From Pseudomonadota bacterium (GTDB taxonomy: Bacteria; Pseudomonadota; Gammaproteobacteria; Burkholderiales; Burkholderiaceae_E): 33,867 nt of DNA. How positions within the stretch are numbered: the stretch's first letter is position 1; the number at the start of each line of letters is the position of its first letter. The notes under the pieces were generated by a model. It saw only the letters and a program-made list of their open reading frames with translations, did not search any database and was not told where the DNA came from. Below are positions 31,031 to 33,867 of the stretch, piece after piece. The translations under genes were made by a program, and so were the position numbers. The stretch lies in NCBI GenBank assembly GCA_029779755.1, contig JAKOZZ010000025.1, forward strand, positions 1 through 33,867, written 5' to 3'.

Positions 31031-31072
31031 ATGCCGATTCCCCGCCCGCGTGGCGGCGCCGTCCGTCGATGA
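31031..31072 (+). CDS. Possible 13-codon leader ORF overlapping tsaB
   Basis: ATG 31031 opens a reading frame MPIPRPRGGAVRR that stops at TGA 31070-31072. Its stop overlaps the tsaB ATG as ATGA, in a different frame. A TACAAT hexamer ends seven bases before its ATG, so a transcript could begin at this codon. tsaB itself has no clear Shine-Dalgarno, so its translation may depend on ribosomes finishing this ORF. The peptide is Arg/Pro-rich with no attenuation-type run. It could also simply be an untranslated leader. Confidence 0.35.
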   Translation: MPIPRPRGGAVRR

Positions 31073-31887
31073 CCGCCGCCGAACCCGATCCCCAGCTCCG
31101 TGCGGCGTCGCCAGCCGGCGCGTCGTCCGCCCCGTGCACGGTGCTTGCGCTGGCCACCTCCACCGAATGGTGCTCGGTGGCCCTCCTGCTGCGGACCGGC
31201 GCATCCGTGCGCGTCGAACAGCTCGACGAGCGCGCGGGCAACGAGCATTCGCGTCGCGTGCTTCCGATGGCCCGTGCTCTGCTGTCCGCCGAGGGGCTGG
31301 ACCTGGAGGTGCTGGATGCGATCGGCTTCGACGCGGGGCCCGGATCCTTCACCGGCATCCGGATCGGCTGCGGGGTGGCACAGGGGCTCGGGTTCGGCCT
31401 GGCGCGTCCGGTGGCGCCGATCCCTTCGCTGGAGGCGATCGCCTGGCAGGCGCACCAGCCGAGCGTCGTCGTCGCGATGGATGCCCGGATGGGCGAGGTC
31501 TACCTCGGCGCATACGGTTGCAGCCCGTGCGGTGCGCATGACCGTGCCGTGCGCCCGCGGCTGCTGGCGCCGATTGCGGTGCTTCCCGCCGCACAGGCCG
31601 CCGAGCGGCTCGAGCAGTGGCGGCAGCAGGGCGTCCTGGCGCGTGACGCGATCGTCGTCGGCGACGGCGCCACCCGGTATGCCGCGTTCGGGCTGCGGCT
31701 GGCCGAGCTCGGTCTGCACGCGGTCGACGACACGCATGCGCGTGCGGGTTCGGTCGCGCGGCTCGCCGAGGCGCGCCTGGCGGCCGGCGATCGGCTGGAC
31801 GCCGCGCTGGCGGCGCCGCTCTATGTCCGCGACAAGGTGGCGCTCGACGTCGAGGAGCAACGCCGCCTGCGCGCCGGTCGGGCATGA
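31069..31887 (+). CDS. tsaB: tRNA threonylcarbamoyladenosine protein TsaB
   Basis: A 272-residue ASKHA-fold protein of the TsaB (YeaZ) type. Seen: TVLALATSTEWCSVALL at the start of the fold, NEHSRRVLPMARALLSAEGL, the family signature DAIGFDAGPGSFTGIRIGCGVAQGL, and VVAMDARMGEVYLGAY. TsaB is the scaffold partner of TsaD in making t6A37 of ANN-decoding tRNAs. The first 22 residues (Ala/Pro/Ser) are extra. The start ATG overlaps the stop of a short upstream ORF; rimI follows with an ATGA overlap, the common tsaB-rimI order. Confidence 0.95.
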   Translation: MTAAEPDPQLRAASPAGASSAPCTVLALATSTEWCSVALLLRTGASVRVEQLDERAGNEHSRRVLPMARALLSAEGLDLEVLDAIGFDAGPGSFTGIRIGCGVAQGLGFGLARPVAPIPSLEAIAWQAHQPSVVVAMDARMGEVYLGAYGCSPCGAHDRAVRPRLLAPIAVLPAAQAAERLEQWRQQGVLARDAIVVGDGATRYAAFGLRLAELGLHAVDDTHARAGSVARLAEARLAAGDRLDAALAAPLYVRDKVALDVEEQRRLRAGRA

Positions 31888-32381
31888 CCGGCGTGGATCC
31901 GGCCGCCGACCCCCAGGCGCTGCAGGTGCGGCCGATGCAGCCCGGGGACGTCGATCGTGTGATGGAGATCGAGCGGGCCATCTATCCGTTTCCGTGGACA
32001 CCCGGAAACTTCACCGATTCGCTGCGGGCCGGCTACGACGCCTGGCTGTTCACGCTCGGCGACGCGCCCGCCGGCTATGCCGTGCTCACCTGGATGCCCG
32101 ACGAAGTGCATCTGCTCAACATCAGCGTGGCGGCGGGTCTGCAGGGGCACGGGCTCGGCCGTCGCATGCTCGCCTGGCTGTGTGCCGACGTGCGTCGGCG
32201 CGGTGCGCTGGCGATGCTGCTCGAGGTGCGTCCGAGCAATGCGGTCGCACGCGCGCTGTATGCCTCGGTCGGGTTCGTGCAGATCGGCGCGCGCAAGGGC
32301 TACTACCCGGATGCGGGCGGACGGCGCGAAGACGCACTCGTGCTGCTGCTGCGGTTCGATGCGATCGGAGCGGCATCGTGA
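31884..32381 (+). CDS. rimI: Ribosomal protein S18-alanine N-acetyltransferase RimI
   Basis: A 165-residue GNAT enzyme. Segments typical of RimI: RPMQPGDVDRVMEIERAIYPFPWTPGNFTDSL, VHLLNISVAAGLQGHGLGRRML (acetyl-CoA loop QGHGLG), LEVRPSNAVARALYASVGFVQIGARKGYYP and REDALVLLL. It acetylates the N-terminal Ala of ribosomal protein S18. The ATG overlaps the tsaB stop (ATGA), so translation is coupled. The glycosylase gene follows after 16 nt; a hairpin begins inside the rimI stop codon. Confidence 0.94.
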   Translation: MTGVDPAADPQALQVRPMQPGDVDRVMEIERAIYPFPWTPGNFTDSLRAGYDAWLFTLGDAPAGYAVLTWMPDEVHLLNISVAAGLQGHGLGRRMLAWLCADVRRRGALAMLLEVRPSNAVARALYASVGFVQIGARKGYYPDAGGRREDALVLLLRFDAIGAAS

Positions 32382-32394
32382 TCGGAGGCCGATC
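32380..32394 (+). promoter_or_regulatory. Hairpin enclosing the glycosylase Shine-Dalgarno
   Basis: GATCGG-AGG-CCGATC is a perfect six-base stem with an AGG loop. The GGAGG ribosome-binding site of the next gene lies in its stem and loop, and the 5' arm begins within the rimI stop codon. Confidence 0.6.
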
Positions 32395-32397
32395 GTG

Positions 32398-33318
32398 ATG
32401 GACCCGTCCCGACGGCGCGCGTGGGCGGCTCTGGGGCTCGGGCCCGCCTGGGTAATGCGGACCCCGCAGGCGGGGGACACGGCCGACGCCTGCGGGGCCT
32501 CCGCGGACGTCGCCCCGGCGCTCCGTGCGGACGTCGTCCCGGCGCCCCATGCGGAGCCCGCCGGGGTCCCACGCCATGCCGCGTCCGAGCGACCGGACGC
32601 GCCCGCGCCTGTCGTCGATCGGCGCGACGCGTCGCGTGCCGATGTGCTGGCGTCCGAAAGGTCGCCTGCCGATGCGATTGCGCCCGACGCGTCGCCAGCC
32701 GAGGCGGCTTCGTTCGACGCGTCACCTGCCGAAGCGGTGGCGTTCGAGGTGTCGCGTGCCGACTGGGGGGCGCTGCGCACGGCGGTCGAGGGCTGCCGCG
32801 CCTGCGGGCTGTGCGAGACGCGCACCCGGACGGTGTTCGGCGTCGGCCCCGAGACGGCCCGCTGGATGCTGATCGGCGAGGCGCCCGGTGCCGATGAGGA
32901 CGCCCGCGGCGAGCCCTTCGTCGGGCGCGCCGGTCAGCTGCTGGACAACATGCTGTCCTCGATCGGGCTGGACCGCCGGCGCAACGTGTTCATCGCCAAC
33001 GTGCTGAAGTGCCGCCCGCCGCGCAACCGCGACCCGCTTCCGGAGGAGGTCGCGCAGTGCAGCCCCTACCTGCTGCGGCAGATCGAGCTGCTGTCGCCCG
33101 ACGTGATCGTGGTGACCGGGCGGTTCTCGGCGGCGACCCTGCTGCAGTCGCAGGAGGGTATCGGACGCCTGCGCGGCCGTGTGCACGCCTGCCGGGTGGG
33201 GGACCGCGAGGTGCCGGTGATCGTCACCTATCACCCGGCCTACCTGCTGCGGCGTCCCGAGGAGAAGGCGAAGGCCTGGGCCGACCTGTGTCTGGCGCGC
33301 AGCGTGCTCGCGCGCTGA
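32398..33318 (+). CDS. Family 4 uracil-DNA glycosylase (Fe-S), with repeat-rich N-terminus
   Basis: A 306-residue protein. The C-terminal 190 residues are a family 4 UDG: Fe-S cysteines in EGCRACGLCETR, VLKCRPP and VAQCSPYL; GEAPGADEDARGEPFVGRAGQLLDNML contains the uracil pocket GEAPG and the catalytic region; TYHPAYLLRRP is the second motif. It removes uracil from DNA to start base excision repair. The N-terminus begins with RRRAWAALGLGPAWVMR, as in relatives, then about 100 low-complexity residues: 24-bp repeats (ADVAPALR, ADVVPAPH) and ten-residue repeats (residues 78-117). ATG 32398 has GGAGG upstream within a hairpin. The tsaB-rimI-udg order is common in Burkholderiales. Confidence 0.92.
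   Translation: MDPSRRRAWAALGLGPAWVMRTPQAGDTADACGASADVAPALRADVVPAPHAEPAGVPRHAASERPDAPAPVVDRRDASRADVLASERSPADAIAPDASPAEAASFDASPAEAVAFEVSRADWGALRTAVEGCRACGLCETRTRTVFGVGPETARWMLIGEAPGADEDARGEPFVGRAGQLLDNMLSSIGLDRRRNVFIANVLKCRPPRNRDPLPEEVAQCSPYLLRQIELLSPDVIVVTGRFSAATLLQSQEGIGRLRGRVHACRVGDREVPVIVTYHPAYLLRRPEEKAKAWADLCLARSVLAR
32629..32748 (+). repeat. Four 30-bp repeats in the glycosylase N-terminus
   Basis: Ten-residue units ASRADVLASE, RSPADAIAPD, ASPAEAASFD, ASPAEAVAFE; a partial fifth (VSRADW) merges with the conserved domain. Units three and four are the most alike. Confidence 0.85.
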
Positions 33319-33376
33319 CCCGGCGTCCGTCACGCATCCGCCCGCGGCGTCGTCGACGACTCCGCTACCGGACGTC

Positions 33377-33397
33377 GAGTGCCGAGTGCCGAGTGCC
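33377..33397. repeat. Three perfect 7-bp repeats
   Basis: GAGTGCC three times in a row in the 128-bp gap between the glycosylase gene and lplT. Nothing else is recognised in that gap apart from scattered short palindromes. Confidence 0.8.
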
Positions 33398-33446
33398 GTC
33401 CGCAGCCCTCCGGACGCCGGCCGCAGCCCGACGACCCCCAGGCCGC

Positions 33447-33867
33447 TCAGTGGCGGCCTTCGCCGATCAGGGCGACCGAGTCGAACGCACGCTGGTTGGC
33501 GTTGTGGCGCCGGATCACCAACGCCATCGTCGCCGCGACGAACAGCCCGAACAGCAGGATGATCCAGTTCACGTTCAGGTTCAGGCGGATCAGCAGTGCA
33601 TACAGACCCAGCATCAGCAGGACGTTCAGGTTCTCGTTGAAGTTCTGCACCGCGATCGAATGGCCCGCGCTCATCAGCACGTGGCCGCGATGCTGCAGCA
33701 GCGCGTTCATCGGCACCACGAAGAAGCCGGCCATCGCGCCGATCAGCACCAGCAGCGGGTAGGCGACGCTCTGGCTCGACACCAGCGTCATCAGCGGCAC
33801 GATCAGGCCCATCGCGACGCCCACCTTCAGCACCCGCAGCGAACCCTTGAGCGGGATCGCGCGCGCG
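33447..33867 (-). CDS. lplT: Lysophospholipid transporter LplT, C-terminal part (gene runs off window)
   Basis: The frame is open to the right edge; about 140 residues are visible. They contain four hydrophobic segments typical of the last helices of a major facilitator. GAMAGFFVVPMNALLQHRGHVLMSAGHSIAVQNFNENLNVLLMLGLYALL is characteristic of LplT, which flips lysophosphatidylethanolamine across the inner membrane for reacylation by Aas. The protein ends in RRHNANQRAFDSVALIGEGRH. A GTG at 33833 is an internal codon, not the start. It converges on the glycosylase gene. Whether aas lies beyond the edge cannot be seen. Confidence 0.88.
   Translation of the reverse strand, partial: ARAIPLKGSLRVLKVGVAMGLIVPLMTLVSSQSVAYPLLVLIGAMAGFFVVPMNALLQHRGHVLMSAGHSIAVQNFNENLNVLLMLGLYALLIRLNLNVNWIILLFGLFVAATMALVIRRHNANQRAFDSVALIGEGRH

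Noticed and set aside
33447-33833. GTG 33833 as a start giving a 128-residue membrane protein
   Set aside because: The frame continues to the window edge with sequence fitting an LplT-like transporter, so the gene is partial.

Overview
The window is GC-rich (roughly 70% by eye) bacterial chromosome. Its content points to a betaproteobacterium of the order Burkholderiales: a class I polyhydroxyalkanoate cluster phaC-phaB-phaR followed by rimO, the divergent bamD/rluD-pgeF pair, a RisA/RisS (OmpR/EnvZ)-like two-component pair, tsaB-rimI-family 4 uracil-DNA glycosylase, and an H-NS protein of the short betaproteobacterial type. Most genes are ordinary chromosomal ones. I see no prophage, insertion sequence, tRNA, rRNA or CRISPR array.

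Layout. 1-4 kb: end of a charged helical protein, a PP2C-type phosphatase (-), a YdcH-like small protein and a DinG/YoaA-type Fe-S helicase (+). 4-7 kb: bamD (-) divergent from rluD-pgeF (+), then a small membrane protein (-). 7-12 kb: phaC, phaB, phaR and rimO (+), with a strong terminator between phaR and rimO. 12-20 kb: MAPEG protein (-), MATE exporter (+), and a leftward mfd-serB-MFS operon. 20-24.5 kb: a fused ispDF gene, a trpB2-type synthase coupled to a small GNAT protein, and a membrane diguanylate cyclase. 24.5-28 kb: a repeat-filled intergenic region, an H-NS-like gene, then a leftward rubrerythrin / Fe-S (CCG-domain) / DUF3501 cluster. 28-31 kb: response regulator and histidine kinase (-), divergent from a repeat-rich secreted protein (+). 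31-33.9 kb: a 13-codon leader ORF, tsaB, rimI, uracil-DNA glycosylase (+) and the end of lplT (-).

Three signals run across the window. (1) Tandem repeats are unusually frequent. Inside genes the units are 15, 18, 21, 30 or 45 bp, all multiples of three, and they form linkers or tails. Between genes the units are 7, 13, 18 or 22 bp. The least expected is a degenerate array of about nine 22-bp units between the diguanylate cyclase and the H-NS gene; a perfect 22-bp duplication also lies in the trpB2 leader. (2) Five transcription units have a TAnnnT hexamer ending 6-8 nt before the start codon and no Shine-Dalgarno sequence, which suggests leaderless mRNAs. (3) RNA hairpins sit at gene junctions: terminators 7-13 nt before rimO and before the Fe-S gene, and a hairpin enclosing the glycosylase ribosome-binding site.

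Functional themes are PHA storage, translation and tRNA/rRNA modification (RluD, RimO, TsaB, RimI), DNA repair (DinG-like, Mfd, UDG), isoprenoid and amino acid synthesis (IspDF, SerB, TrpB2), envelope assembly (BamD, LplT) and redox stress (rubrerythrin cluster). All functions are assigned by reading motifs; no database search was run.
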